Counted from the stretch's first letter, positions 48,354 to 60,109 are shown. The stretch: DNA of 64,000 nt from Vandiemenella viatica (GCA_031002005.1 CM061920.1:115310095-115374094); one strand, 5' to 3'. Notes: generated by a model from the letters alone, not told the origin. Program-made: numbers and translations.

Positions 48354-51002
48354 TCGAAACGTCGGTTTCAAGAAACATGACGCGGCACCACCCGGACAGC
48401 CAAGAATCAACTGACTCTGGCCGCGGAAGCCTACGATTACATTTGACTCAACTCTACGGGGAGAAGATATTTTATCAAACACGGGAATTTTCTAAACTAC
48501 ATGAGACACGGGCGCGGAAACTTTGTCAACTAGCGTTTTTACTTCGTTGCAGAGACGAAGATGTGCTACCGTCCTTCCTCAAGATACGCCACCATCTCAA
48601 CAAAAGAGCCGCCCTTAGAATTCTGCGTAACACGGGTTTTGCGTTGCTGAGAGAAAGGATACATCAGCCTAGAAGTGAGCTGGCTCGCATCGAAGGCAGA
48701 ATATTTCATCTCCACCTTGAACTCACCAGTCTTCTTTCCTACGCCGATTGGACGACGCTCAACGCAGCCACAGCAAAATCTGCAGTGAATATCCAAGACA
48801 AAGCAAGAACAAGACATATACGCAAGTTCGAAAAACTGAAAAGTCTACAACACCCAGAAACAACAAAGATGGAGACAAAGAACACGGTGGTAAACCTAAC
48901 TGGGGAAGAACTAGATGCAGCCAGCAATGCTGTGTTGGCTAAAGGATTAAACTTCGCTCCGGTACCGACAAAGCTGCCGACGTTGGACATCGTCGCAGGG
49001 GTAGAGAGTGCCGTAGGGAAGTTAAACACGGAACAGGCAGACGAAATTCGACATGAGACGGCGCGAATCCTCAGTCGAGCCAAACTTCCTCGCAGCAATC
49101 TACCGCGAGAGGAAAAACTTTCATTAAATAGATTACGCCAGCGCGAAGACATCGTGATACCTCCTGCAGATAAGGGAAACGCAACAGTATTGATGAAATC
49201 AGAAGACTACCACAATAAGGTGGTGACGCTTTTAGAAGACGAGACATATGCCCCGCTAGATAGGAACCCTCTACGTAAACTGAGGTCTGAAGTGGCATCT
49301 TTTGTCAATAATTCTTCAGAGATCGAACAGGAAATCAAGGCTAGACTAAAGAGAAATAACACCTCTACTCCTCAGTTCTACGGCTTGCCAAAAATACATA
49401 AGCCAGAAGTTCCTTTACGGCCGATCGTCAGTGCAATTAACTCTCCAACTCATCCACTAGCCCGCTATGTCGCCGAAAAACTAAAACCCTTGTCAGAAGG
49501 AATCGCTTCGAATGTCAGAAATAGCTCACACTTCGTAGAAATCATATCATCATTAAAATCAAAGAAACTGACATTCTAGTTAGCTTTGATGTCGTGTCGC
49601 TATACACTAACATACCTGTGGAAGAAGCAGTGACAATAATACGCACCAAGCTATATGCCCTCAACATCTCCGAAGAATGGGCTGACCTGGCCGAGTTTTG
49701 TCTCAAATCAACGTTCTTCCAGTACGACGGAAAATTTTACGCCCAAGTGGAAGGAGCGGCCATGGGCTCACCGCTTTCGCCGATAATGGGGGACATCTTT
49801 ATGGAGGCGCTGGAGACTGAAATCTTGGATAACGCGCCCCTCAAACCGCTGCTGTGGTTACGCTATGTTGATGACACTTTTGTTGTTTGGCCCCCATGGA
49901 CGAAGTGCCCTTGACAAATTCCTGGATTATATAAATAAAGCACATCCTAAAATTAAATTTACCATGGGAACGAGGACAGCTGCCGTTCTTAGACGTGCTA
50001 GTAACCAAACGTGACGACAGGACCCTTGGACACTCAGTGTATCGGAAGCCGACACACACAAACAGATATCTACATGCCGCATCGCACCACCACCCAGCAA
50101 CAAAAAGAGGCATCCTCACGACCTTGTGTACAAGAGCGACGAAAGTGTGTGACGCAAACAGTTTCACGACGGAGTTGGAGGCACTGCAACACACATTCAA
50201 GTTTAATGGCTACCATAATAATTGTATTAGACGGGCATTACAGATAAAAACGCCAGTTCAACATCTAACCAAGCCACCTCTCAGGAACACCAAGTTGTGG
50301 TTTTACCCTACATAAGTGGCGTTACTGACAGAATCGGAAAGCTGTTCAAAAAAGTCGACATAAAACCTGTCTACAAACCGCACAGCAAAGTCAGTAACCA
50401 GCTCGTCAAGGTCAAGGACAGACTGCCTCCACTACAGGCTGCCGGGGTGTATGAGATTCCGTGCACCTGTGGTCGGGTATACATAGGAGAGACGGGGCGC
50501 ACTATAAGGGAGAGGCTGCATGAGCACATCTGCAACTATAAATCGAATAACACTGATAAATCCGCCATTGCACGGCATGCAGCTGAAACCAATCACGTTA
50601 TAGACTTTGAAAACACCACACTTATAGTGCGTGAGGATAAATGGTGGCCGAGGAGGGTAAAGGAGGCGTTAGAAATTGCAAAACGCCCTAACAATATCAA
50701 CGAAGACAACGGGCTGAAATTACACGACGCCTGGCTCTCGCTGTTGCGGAGAGAGCATGTCACGTGTCACCTCCCACTAGACCGCGCCGCGCCCCGCCAG
50801 GCCTACGAACCACGTGACGGCTCGGACCTCTGATTGGCCGGACAAATTGAACCATCTAGACGGACGCAGGCCTCGGCAATAAAACAAGACCACTCGCTGA
50901 CCGAAGACGCAGTTCTACCCTGGAAGAAGACCCCAGAATGAGGGTCGAAACGTCGGTTTCAAGAAACATGACGCATTGCCACCCGGACAGCCAAGAATCA
51001 AC
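48354..51002 (+). mobile_element. Penelope-like retroelement with terminal direct repeats
   Basis: 58-bp direct repeats, both starting tcgaaacgtcggtttcaaga and ending ccaagaatcaac (48354-48411 and 50945-51002), bound the element; such tandem-derived repeats are typical of Penelope-like elements. RT and GIY-YIG domains lie between. Just before the right repeat is a hairpin GACCC-n8-GGGTC leading into GAAAC (50924-50950), resembling a hammerhead-ribozyme core with a degenerate first part. Inserted in a hAT relic. Confidence 0.9.
48377..50833 (+). pseudogene. Penelope-like RT with GIY-YIG endonuclease
   Basis: The likely start ATG at 48377 lies inside the left repeat. An N-terminal helical region (to about 49130) is followed by RT: IVIPPADKGNATVLM, YGLPKIHKPEVPLRPIVSAI, SFDVVSLYTNIP, GAAMGSPLSPIMGDIFME and WLRYVDDTFVVW (catalytic Asp pair). 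Next come YRKPTHTNRYLHAASHHHPA and a C-terminal GIY-YIG domain (AGVYEIPCTCGRVYIGETGR, 50441-50500). Frameshifts near 49550, 49895, 49965 and 50295 disable it. Such enzymes prime on nicked DNA and are associated with telomere-linked retrotransposition in some lineages. Confidence 0.93.
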
Positions 51003-51889
51003 ATGTACAAGATCAACTTGCATGGAAGAAGTGGCCCAGTAAAATAGACCTTGCTATGTGGGATGAAAGCCAGGAAGAAGTAGAAGATAAACAGTAAAAA
51101 ATTATATGCAATTTCGTACTTGCCTTTTTTTTTACCTTTTTAATAATAAAATTATGAATGGGACAAGGGAATTTCTCTTTTGATGGAAGGGGGCCATAGT
51201 AAGAACAAGCTTCGTGAACCTGGTCTATAGCTATTTGCACAATCTCAGGGTCATTTGACTTGTGGATACCTATAACAATGTCATCTTTGCATGATTTTGA
51301 GAATACTAGATTCAGAGTGGCATAACTTCGGGTATTTGACACCTGACTGTGTTAAAAGGCATTGTTTATAATTTTGTCGTACCAAAGGTTTTTTTAGGTT
51401 TCTCTCTCTCTCTCTCTCAGGATATCAGGAACTGTAAACAGTTGTCTGAGGCATGTATTTTTAATTGAATACTGCACGGTTAAGATTGGAGACTTGGAAC
51501 AGGAAGAAATCTCAAAGTCACTGCGATTCAGGTCCAAGAAGAATGTCTGCTGTACTTTTTAGCATCACTGGTGTAAAATGCTATAGGTATTCCAGAATTA
51601 TGCTTTAATACAAAGAGGCTACAAATGCTTCAAACGCAGGAACTTTAAAAACTTACTTAAAAATGTATTCAATATTAAAGCCTTGTTTCCTCACAAAAAT
51701 CTTCCTATATGCAAGGAATTATGTGAACTTTGCTTGCTGTAAATTGCTCCAGGTATTCCATAGTTACGCTGTGATACACAAGACCTTCAAACAAACAAAC
51801 TTAAAACTTTTTTCAAACAGTGTAAAATTAGGTCAGGTAATAGAGAATATAGGAGTTTCACTAAGGACAATAGAGTAGTGAAAAGAGGC

Positions 51890-52565
51890 ACAGCATATCA
51901 GGGTGGAACTCGTGCAGATTCTAAGTTGCCATGACCGGCCACAATTGAACTATACTATGAGGTGGATAAATGTGGAAACAGAAGTGCTAATTGGGAAAGG
52001 CATTAGTGTCTTGGGGGTTGTGCCTGTGAACACCATTGGTTGATGGGGTTTCACTAGGCATAGCCTACACCTAAATAGTAGGGCCAAAGGGGTACTATCT
52101 GAGTTGTTAGCTAAAGCAGTAAGAGCACATTTCCAGTGATGACAGGATCAGGACTGTGCCTTTTTTTTTAGGTTAGCAGCTGCTGGTGAAGGGATGGAAA
52201 TATATGATCAAAGTGATACCGATTGTAGATCCACGACGGAAAATATCACAGATGTTAAAGAAATAGATGAAGTTGCTGAAACAATAACTGACTGGGATGG
52301 AAATAGGAAGGAGGAGGTAAATGCTCTAAATATAAGGCCAGTAATAAGTGTGTTATTGGTGAACTGTAGAAGTATAATCAACAAAGTAATCAAATTTGCA
52401 AACTTAACAGAGATATACGAACTACAAGTAATAATTGGGGTAGAGAGTTGGTTGAAAGAAGAAGTATTAGACAGCAAGATTTTTCCCAATGGTTACAGAG
52501 TGTACCACAGAGATAAAGGAACAATTGGTGGAGGAGTTTTCATACTAGTTAACAGAAACTACCAC
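51890..52565 (+). pseudogene. LINE family A fragment: ORF1 end and endonuclease start
   Basis: Plus strand. 52000-52110 encodes VPVNTIG and WGFTRHSLHLNS, the C-terminal block of an SGNH-esterase-like ORF1. 52194-52560 opens the endonuclease (VISVLLVNCRSIINKVIKFA, IIGVESWLKEEVL, GTIGGGVFILVNRNY). It stops abruptly at about 52565, where a Penelope 3' fragment in the opposite orientation begins. Confidence 0.85.
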
Positions 52566-53355
52566 AGTTCACTGCTGTTAGGAGGCAAGCGTGGGGGCAG
52601 TTGGTCCGTGGCCGCCGTGCTGTGCACTTCGGCCCGCTGACGACGTATTGCATTAATGACAGGTGTCCAGGCCTCGCTCAGCTGGTATCCACCGTCCCGG
52701 TTGACGAGATTGCGCGTGGTGCGAATTTCAACTGCTTCTGTGAGAATACTGTCCCAGAAGTTCCTTGTATACGTCAATATCCTGGTATTCTCAAAATCGA
52801 AGCCATGGCGTTGTTCCAGGCTATGTTCCGCCACCGCCGATTTTTCGTTATGCCCCAGACGCACATGTCGGGCGTGTTCCAGACATCGCTGGTTAATGCA
52901 GCGTACCGTCGGGCCAATGTATCTCTTACCGCATTCACATGGAATGCTATAAACTCCCGGTGTTCGGAGTGCCAGGTCATCCTTGGGGGATCGTAAGATG
53001 TTCTTCAGCTTCGGTGGCGGCAGGAAGATGGTCTTAATCCCGTTTCTGGCCAGAACTCTGCCAATCCTCGACGTTGTAGGACCGGAGTATGGCAAGAAGG
53101 CAATGCGATCCTGTGGCCCGTTCTCGGTGTTATTGAGCCTGCGTCTCGGTTCTCGGAATGCCAGTCTGATCTGATGCTCTGAGTACCCGTTGCGCCTGAA
53201 TGTCTGCCGTAGGTGGTTGACTTCGCCCAGTAGGCTGTCGACATCGCAAATCGCTCGCGCCCTGTGTACCAGTGTGGTGAGCAACGTATTGCGCTGTGCC
53301 GGGTGGTGGTGACTACGCGCGTTCAGGTACAGGTCTGTGTGCGTAGGCAATCGGT
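52566..53355 (-). pseudogene. Penelope-like element, 3' fragment with GIY-YIG domain
   Basis: Minus-strand open frame. It starts within the conserved HRLPTHTDLYLNARSHHHPA block and runs through HLRQTFRRNGYSEHQI to a GIY-YIG domain (GVYSIPCECGKRYIGPTVRC, then NQRCLEHARHV). The RT domain is absent. It differs clearly from the 48354-51002 copy, so it is a second Penelope lineage. Its 5' end is fused to the I/Jockey-like LINE at about 53360, giving one uninterrupted frame across the join. Confidence 0.9.
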
Positions 53356-53364
53356 GGTGGAACC

Positions 53365-53781
53365 CCACAACGCTCTGTGGGCGTTGAAATCTCCCAAAAG
53401 GAGAAAGGGCCGAGTGAGTTGTCGTATAATGCCACCCAGGTCGTCGTAGCCGACTGACACACTGGGTGGCAGATAGACAGAGCATACGGTCAGTTGAATT
53501 GGACCGTGTATTTTCACCGCAACTGCTTGTAATGTGGAGGTGAGAGCAACGGGTTCGGAGTGGACAGTGTTTCGGACCAACACCGCCACTCCTCCCTTAG
53601 CTCGATCACCCTCTGTATCGTCCTTTCGGAATATGTCGTATCCTCTTAGCACTGGCTGGTGTAGCGGTCTGAAATGTGTCTTTTGCAGACAGAGACACAA
53701 AGGATCAGACCGTGCTAAGAGTTGGACTTCCTCTTTGTGAGCCTGAAAGCCGTTTACGTTCCACTGAAGTATGGGAGCCAT
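53365..53781 (-). pseudogene. I/Jockey-like LINE ORF2, endonuclease start only
   Basis: Minus strand from ATG 53781: ILQWNVNGFQAHKEEVQLLA, LCLQKTHF (the expected catalytic Glu of Q-E-T reads Lys), GYDIFRKD, GGVAVLVRN, VCSVYLPPSV and LLLGDFNAHRALWGS (Asp/Asn site). It then runs into the Penelope fragment. ORF2 begins a few bases after the probable ORF1 stop (about 53789), as in related elements. Reverse transcriptase is missing. Confidence 0.88.
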
Positions 53782-53784
53782 CCT

Positions 53785-55239
53785 ACCTATTTAAAACCAC
53801 CCGCCCCGGGTCGGGTGGGTCCTGCACATGCAATTGCTGAGGAACGGAACTATGTTCGTCCACCAGCATTATGTCGTCTTCTGGGTCCGAAGACGACACT
53901 TGTTCTAAGGCCTCGGAGTCGTGCGCACTTTTCTTCCGCCGATGCCTGTTCCCCTTCTTCTCCTTGCCAGTTGGGGAACTGGGAGGAGAAGTAGAAGGGG
54001 ACTTCAAGAACATAGTGGGGTCCGTGTGTTTAAACTTCGGACCCCGAACTTTCTGCACAGTTTACCATCCGCTACTGGCAGATGGCGTTGCCGTTGCCAT
54101 ATCTGCTGCAGGTAATGCTTCTGCAATGGGTGCTCTTCTGCTGTTGCAGTGGCACCCACGTCTGTAGCTATTGTAACGGATGGCTGTGCCTTAGCTGGTG
54201 GACTTGCTGTCGATATGGTCGAGTTTGTCAGAGTGTTGCTACCGACGTCCGAGGTCCTAGGTGTAATGACCTTGATGGGTGTGGCACCACATCTGCACTG
54301 ACATGAACACATTGGACTTGTGCCCATGTCCGCAACGGACGTCTGGGTAGCGACACTTTCTTTCCTGACGGGAGTTGATAACGTCTTCGCGAAGCTGGTA
54401 GCGAAGACTGGTGGAGCCAGAGCCTTATACTGCTTCTTGGCTTCGCCATACGAAATCCGCTCTTTCGTTTTCAACTCCTGTATCTTTTTTTCCTCCAGAT
54501 ACAATCGACACTCCCTGCTCCAGGCTGGATGTGCCCCGGAGCAATTGACACACACCTGTGGGAGCGTGCAGCTCGTGCCTGGCTCATGAGCCGCCTTTCC
54601 ACACTTCCCACAGGTGGGGTTACCCTTGCAGGTCGCCGTCGTATGACCGAACCGCTGGCACTTAAAGCAGCGCATTGGGTCTGGTACATACGGGCGAATA
54701 TTCAGATTCAGATATCCTGCCTTGATGTTTTTGGGCAACGCCGGAGTGTCGAACGTCAGGACGAAGGTGGCTGTCTTCTCAAGACTGCCGTTAACCCTTC
54801 GTTTAATCTGACGAACCTCGACCACATGTTCTGTAGACCACTTCTTAAGGAGTTCCTCGGTCTCTAAATCTATGAGGTCTCTGCAGGTGATGACACCTTT
54901 ACTAGAGTTTAGAGTTTTATGGAGTTCGCACTTTACTGCGAACTCCCCGAGCTTCTCGCACTTAAGGAGTTGGACAGCCTGCTTTTGGGTGGATGTTTCC
55001 AAAAGCAGAGTCCCGTTCCTCAGCTTTTTTACCGATTTGAGGGTACCCGCAATACCATCTAAACCTTTGTTTACATAAAATGGAGAGACCTTCTCAAAAG
55101 ATCCCTCCACCCTTGTCATTATAACGAAGGCGTTATCTATAAGAAAACCCTTGCCGTTACTGTAATTTTGTTCAGGAGGAGGGCTTTCAACCCTCGCCCG
55201 CTTTTTTGAACAGGGTGTATTTTTATTTGCCTGAGACAC
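53785..55239 (-). CDS. I/Jockey-like LINE ORF1 (Gag-like, three CCHC knuckles)
   Basis: Minus strand ATG at 55239; 411 open codons to 54004, and probably about 75 more codons in a second frame after a single frameshift near 54050 (53783-54058; Ser/Lys-rich tail ending DPEDDIMLVDEHSS). The N-terminal half is an RRM-like region (FVIMTRVEG; VITCRDLIDLE). Three zinc knuckles follow: CFKCQRFGHTTATC, CGKCGKAAHEPGTSC and CVNCSGAHPAWSREC. The protein binds element RNA. This is the longest well-preserved frame in the window, suggesting a recent insertion. Confidence 0.9.
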
Positions 55240-55650
55240 ACTCGGGCCGCAGGGGTTTTGTTTTTGTTTGTGAGAAGGAATTTTGGTGCCACGAGCAAAA
55301 ACATGTTATATAGGAATGCTAATACAACAGGGGTGCGCAGGTGCCCCTGAGGTTGCATGTTAGCGGGTGGTTTGCCTCACCACTCATCCGCCTCCATGGC
55401 ACATGTCCGACCTTGAGGTTGAGGTTTTTTTTTATAGAGGTTTGTACCCTCCTCGCTATCCGGGCGATGAAGCCAAGATCCCCGTTCTCCTAGGCACACA
55501 ACGTTCCACCGCCACGCCCTACGGTGGTCATTGAAGCATGGTAGGAGTTTACGGTGTGGGAGACTTGCGGCGCTCACAAGTTTCCAGCTCGGGCACCGCG
55601 GGTTCGCCAAACCCGTACCTGGCACTTGCGTACCAGGCCCCTGCGGGAGA
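55240..55650 (-). other. 5' UTR of the I/Jockey-like LINE
   Basis: Relatively GC-rich sequence directly upstream of ORF1, ending at about 55650 where AT-rich host DNA starts. Such LINEs carry an internal promoter here; I cannot point to a specific element in it. Confidence 0.55.
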
Positions 55651-55786
55651 TTCTATTATTGTAAACAATAATTATATCATTCTTTTTATAAACAATTAAT
55701 TAAATATTTTTCACAGAGATATAGGCACTTAGAGACAGAATAAAAACTGGACAACTTGAAAGCATTAAAAATAGCGTACAGATAAA

Positions 55787-56107
55787 TCAGAAAATACCTT
55801 GAACTGATCCATTGTTATTCGTGTCCGATTTCATCTTTGAAGTTTCAAACTTTTTCATAAATGCATCCAATGGTAAAGTCTTCTGTGAATTTGCACTAAA
55901 ACCTTTATATTTTTTACTCTCAGAGTGACTTCGTAAAGCACTTTTTCCCATGCTCGAAACATTGATTGTTTTTTTGCACCAAATGCAAATAGCATTTGTA
56001 TTGTCATTTGGATCAGGTGCTACCCACAGAAACAGACTCTTGTATTCCTTTTGATATTTAGTTGTGCTTGGGTGTGATTTCAGAATTTTCAAAATAAAAT
56101 GGATCAA
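55787..56107 (-). pseudogene. BED-type zinc-finger fragment (hAT N-terminus)
   Basis: 106 open codons on the minus strand: KYQKEYKSLFLWVAPDPNDN, AICIWCKKTINVSSMGKSAL and RSHSESKKY. The C-x2-C ... H-x-H/K spacing and 'MGKSALRSH' wording match the N-terminal BED-like finger of certain hAT transposases. The catalytic region does not follow to the left before the LINE 5' UTR, so this is a fragment. It could alternatively be an exon of a domesticated ZBED gene. Confidence 0.55.
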
Positions 56108-56825
56108 ATAAACTTTTTATTACAATTTGTACAGAATTGTTCATTCAAATTCGCTACACATTACTGCCAACTAGGATTGCCCGGTTTTCAACCGTCCTGT
56201 CCTGTTCTAAATGCAATTTGTCCGTGTCAGGTTCACTACATGCGACCAGGCACTAAACGTACGGTTATTAAGAAATTTTAAAAATTACGAGTTGATGGTT
56301 TCTCAGATGTATAGGAAGTAAACAGGATCGCCACACCTCGCTTGTTATTAACCCTTTCGCTAAACGTAATTCAACTGTTTTGCTCTGTATTAAAAACATT
56401 TATGGAAGTTAGTTGCATATCTGATTACTGTGAAGCAATTGGTTTATTGTTTCAGTTACCTACACTATGTCGAAGACGGAATGTCGTGCTCGTTTTGTTC
56501 GTGGAGAATTAAAGAATGATTAGTGTTATTAATTTGTACTTTTCAAATACATAATTGAGTATCATAAAAAATCAGATACGTTTCTGTCGATTCAGAGACA
56601 AGTGGTTACCAAATGACTGGCTTAAAACTTGCTGTGTAAGAGAAACGATTGCACCGCATATTGTAAAATGTGTAAAATAACTGTTACTGTTAAACTTGAT
56701 GACAAAGGCAGTGAAACACGATTTCTTCCGAAAAGGTTTTTGTTATTTTTTAGTTCACGATTGTCGTAAAAATTATTTGTAAAAAATAAACAAGAATTGT
56801 CCTATAAATTTTACTTTATACAATA

Positions 56826-57190
56826 CGCAACACAGGGTCATGGGAGTGTACAAGGCTTATATTGGCAAAGAGGCATGGAAAGATATTGGTGTAGGTATGA
56901 AAAGTAGTGCATGGAAGGGAAAAGATGACCATGCCCACAAGCTGGCACTAGATTTTGGGCACAAGAGTATGGGAAGATTCTCTTTTCTAGGTAAGGATGT
57001 CAGAGACTGGAATAAGTTACCATGGGAAATGATGAATAATTTACCAAAACATTGAAAGAATTTGAATTTAAAATTTGTAGAGGGTAAAAGTGGGTGGGTG
57101 CAGGAAAGATGGAAGATAGGTGCAGGAAAGATGGAAGATAGGTGTGTAGGGAAATTGCCACCAGAGCATGCACTCCAATGCAATTTAATT
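56826..57190 (+). pseudogene. LINE family A, 5'-truncated 3' end
   Basis: Plus strand. It encodes AYIGKEAWKDIGVGMKSSAW, HKLALDFGHKS, FLGKDVRDWNKLPWEMM and NNLPKH, then a 3' UTR with a tandem 20-bp duplication (aggaaagatggaagataggt at about 57101 and 57121). It matches the 38996-38741 and 36629-36510 parts of the long family A copy and shows their uninterrupted order. Confidence 0.88.
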
Positions 57191-57378
57191 AAATATTATT
57201 CAAATATACATAAGATTCAGGTTTACCATATCTGTCACTGATGTTGGTAAAAATATTGAGTTTAGCATGTTTCATGTAACAGGTTCATTATTTTGATTTA
57301 TACGTACCTCCGTGCAACTACTTTTTTAACATTAGGAAGGATGGCCACGACCACATTTTGTTTAATTATATCATATTA

Positions 57379-58648
57379 TGAGGGTGATTCAAAAATAAGG
57401 TCTCCTATTTTTTATACATAGGAAATCACATTTATTCACGATTTGTGATACATCATTGGAAAGCTTGAAGTTTTAGCTATTTTTTTATGTAATCGTCTTC
57501 CCATTCGATGACCTTCCACATCCACGCCACGAGCTTTTTGATCCTGTTGTTGAACCAGTCTCCCGCCATGTCACAAAGATATCGAATGACAGCTACCTCC
57601 ACTGCCTCGTCTGACCGGAACTTCTGGTCTCTCAGGTGTTTTTTAAGTGCGGGAAACATGTTGTGATAGTCACTTGGGGCAATGTTCGGGTGATTGGGGG
57701 GGGGGGGTGTTCAATGAGATTGTACGACGAGGGAGGTTGTTCGATGTGAGACATGTGGACGTGCGTTGTCAAGGAGCAAAGACACTCCCTTTGTGAGCAT
57801 TTCTCTTCTTTTATTCTGGATAGCTCACCGTAGTTTCATCAGAGTTTCGCTGTAGTGGTCCGAGTTAATTGTTGTTCCTTTTGGAATGAAATCCACCAAC
57901 AATACCCCCCTACGGTCCCAAAAAACAGTCGACATAACCTTACCGGCTGACTTCTGTCTTGAACTTTTTGGGCTTCGGCGAAGATGGGTTACACCATTGT
58001 TTCAGGAATGTAATGATGCAAGCATGTTTTGTCCCCAGTCACTATCGAATCCAGGAAATCTTCTCCTTCCTCTTCAAAGTGGCGAACAAATTCTTTGGCA
58101 GATTCCACGCGCTTTTTTTTATGTTTGTCGGTGAGCTGTCTGGGAACCCACCTGGCGGACACTTTTTGTATCCTAGAGTTTGTTAAACAATTGTGCGTAT
58201 GGAGATTTTGCCACACTCTCCATTAAGTCTCTCAGTTATTTCATCAAGAGTTATCCTTTGGTTACTGAACACCATCTCATCAGTTTTGGTCACCGTTTCG
58301 TTGGACACGCTTGATCTTCCTCGTCGTGGATGTTGCTGCAACTGGCAGAAAACTCCCGCCACCATTCCGTGCGTTTTTGATGTCCATAATCTTTACTTCG
58401 TACACTTCCATTAACTGATGATGGATTTCTATCGGTGTAACGTTTTTCGCGTTCAAAAATTGGATCACTGAGCGCAGTTCGCACCTGGCGAGTGAGCTAA
58501 GCGGCTGCTCCATCACGGATAGAGCAGCGACTGATCATCCATTCGGTGGTGGGAGAACCAAAGAATGCAGCATTGTTGTCAGATTTTGCCTAATATGGTT
58601 GGTTTTGACGTGGCGTCATTGGAGACCTTATTTTTTGAACCACCCTCA
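57379..58648 (-). mobile_element. Mariner element with TA duplication
   Basis: TA duplications (57377-57378, 58649-58650) flank inverted repeats of about 28 bp (TGAGGGTGATTCAAAAATAA at left; TGAGGGTGGTTCAAAAAATA as reverse complement at right). Length 1270 bp, normal for mariner. Inserted in AT-rich sequence with no host gene seen. Confidence 0.94.
57477..58516 (-). pseudogene. Mariner transposase
   Basis: Minus strand ATG at 58516: MMEQPLSSLARCELRSVIQF and NAKNVTPIEIHHQLMEVYE (HTH), then GRSSVSNETVTKTDEMVFSN and RITLDEITERLN, ARWVPRQLTDKHKKKRVESA, and FLDSIVTGDKTCLHHY. In the catalytic TGDET motif, Glu is Lys while the Asp remains. The later part is frame-shifted, and the C-terminus DWFNNRIKKLVAW ends at 57477. 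Several frameshifts, so inactive. Confidence 0.9.
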
Positions 58649-58650
58649 TA

Positions 58651-59110
58651 GATGACTTGCACAAAAATTCTGTGAATAAAATACGACAAATAGTGAGGCT
58701 GGTGGTTTTGAATAGGATGAAAGAAGAACCGTTCCATTCGTAGCAATTGTTTGTTTAATGTAATAGGTACGTAACAAAATACTTACAGCAAATTATGCAA
58801 CAACTAGTAAACTTTTGGACATCTTAACCATATGTATGACAAATTGTAACAGACCTTAATGAAATACAACTTACCTGAACAAAATAAACACATAGGAATT
58901 TTATAGCAAAAAATAAAGGTTTCCGTAACAGGAAAAAATATCCGAAAAGCTACTTACAAAAAACACAGTTTATTAATCTTTGTGATATGTTGTGCAGCTA
59001 TCCTCAATTTTTGTCAACACCAGTAAAGCAGTTTATAGATATGTCTGTGATATGTGCTGCTGCTTGTCTAGTGGCTGAGGACTGAACTGTCTCATATGCG
59101 TAACCATCAT
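58651..59110. other. No gene recognised
   Basis: AT-rich sequence between the mariner and the tandem repeat. Nothing supported. Confidence 0.45.
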
Positions 59111-59124
59111 ATTTATTACTTTTC

Positions 59125-59570
59125 CCCTTTAAGTGTCAAATTCTGAAATATTTCTTTCTTAATTTATGATTTTACCAAAGTGAAGACCTTAATCTTTAAA
59201 CCAATACATTATTTTTACATTTCAGTTACATATCAAGGGAGATAAATGACTCGTGACAAAAAAACATATTGCAGAAATAAAAATACATTTTCCCTTTAAG
59301 GGTCAAATTCTGAAAAATTCATTTAAAAAATATGGCATAACCACAGTGGAGACATCAATGTTTAAAATGATACTCAATTACAGCTAGGTAACAAAAAGAT
59401 AAATGGCTCATGACAAAAATAAATACAGGTTATGGAAATAATGATACTTTTGCCCTTTAAGGGTCAAATTCCAAAAAAAAATTTCATAAAATAAGAAGTG
59501 ACCAAAGCAAAGATTTTAGTCATTAAATTGATATCTTATTTATCGATTTCAGTTAAGTATAAAAGAAAAT
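59125..59570. repeat. Tandem repeat, about 165-bp unit, nearly three copies
   Basis: The phrase ccctttaagggtcaaattc recurs at 59125, 59292 and 59453 (periods 167 and 161). Following blocks also recur in order: 'gtga/gcaaag', 'tttcagttacatatc'-like, 'ataaatgactcatgacaaaa'. Copies are diverged by indels. This looks like a short satellite array. Confidence 0.8.
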
Positions 59571-59611
59571 GCCTTTTAGAAATAGTGTATATGATTAACA
59601 TTGTAAAAGCG

Positions 59612-59783
59612 TATAAAAATTGTTCTCAGGTGACTAACCGAGTTAAAGGCGTGTTATAATTACACAATAGTTCGGTGGTCTCATTCTTCGCCAGAAGATG
59701 GTGACAGTGAATGAGATTGCCGAAATATTGCTTAATTATAACACTCCTTTAACTCTGCTAGTCACCCGAGAACAATTTTTATA
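59612..59783. repeat. Large near-perfect hairpin (75-bp arms, 22-bp loop)
   Basis: Left arm 59612-59686 and right arm 59709-59783 are inverted complements with about ten mismatches. The loop is 59687-59708. No target duplication or coding sequence is associated. The 'ccagaagatgg...gccgaaat' wording at the loop and right arm recalls Penelope-type 3' sequence, but this is weak. Confidence 0.9.
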
Positions 59784-60109
59784 TTCTCAACGCCGAGAAA
59801 AACTGCGTTCTTATGTATTGTAAAAGTGTTTGTTATACCATATAATAAACATATTAAGGAATTAATAGATTTTTCAATGGGAATGACATTATGATTTAAT
59901 GGTTGTAAATTGAATTGTATAACTGTGTTTACACAGTCCATAAAATGCTGTACATGTAGTCTACTTCTAATATCTCCTGCACACAACAGTTTGCATTGAA
60001 GGAGGCACTGAGGTTTTCATGAACACTTCTGCATTCACACAATTTTTATTAATCACTGTAGTACAATTTTGGTCGTGGTCTTAGTTCTCGATACCAACAA
60101 TCTCATTGA

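Noticed and set aside
48566..49298. Minus-strand open frames up to 137 codons
   Set aside because: They are antisense to the well-supported Penelope RT on the plus strand.
51013..51342. 109-codon minus-strand frame
   Set aside because: No domain recognised; its right part overlaps probable hAT relic sequence read on the plus strand. Could not be supported as a host exon.
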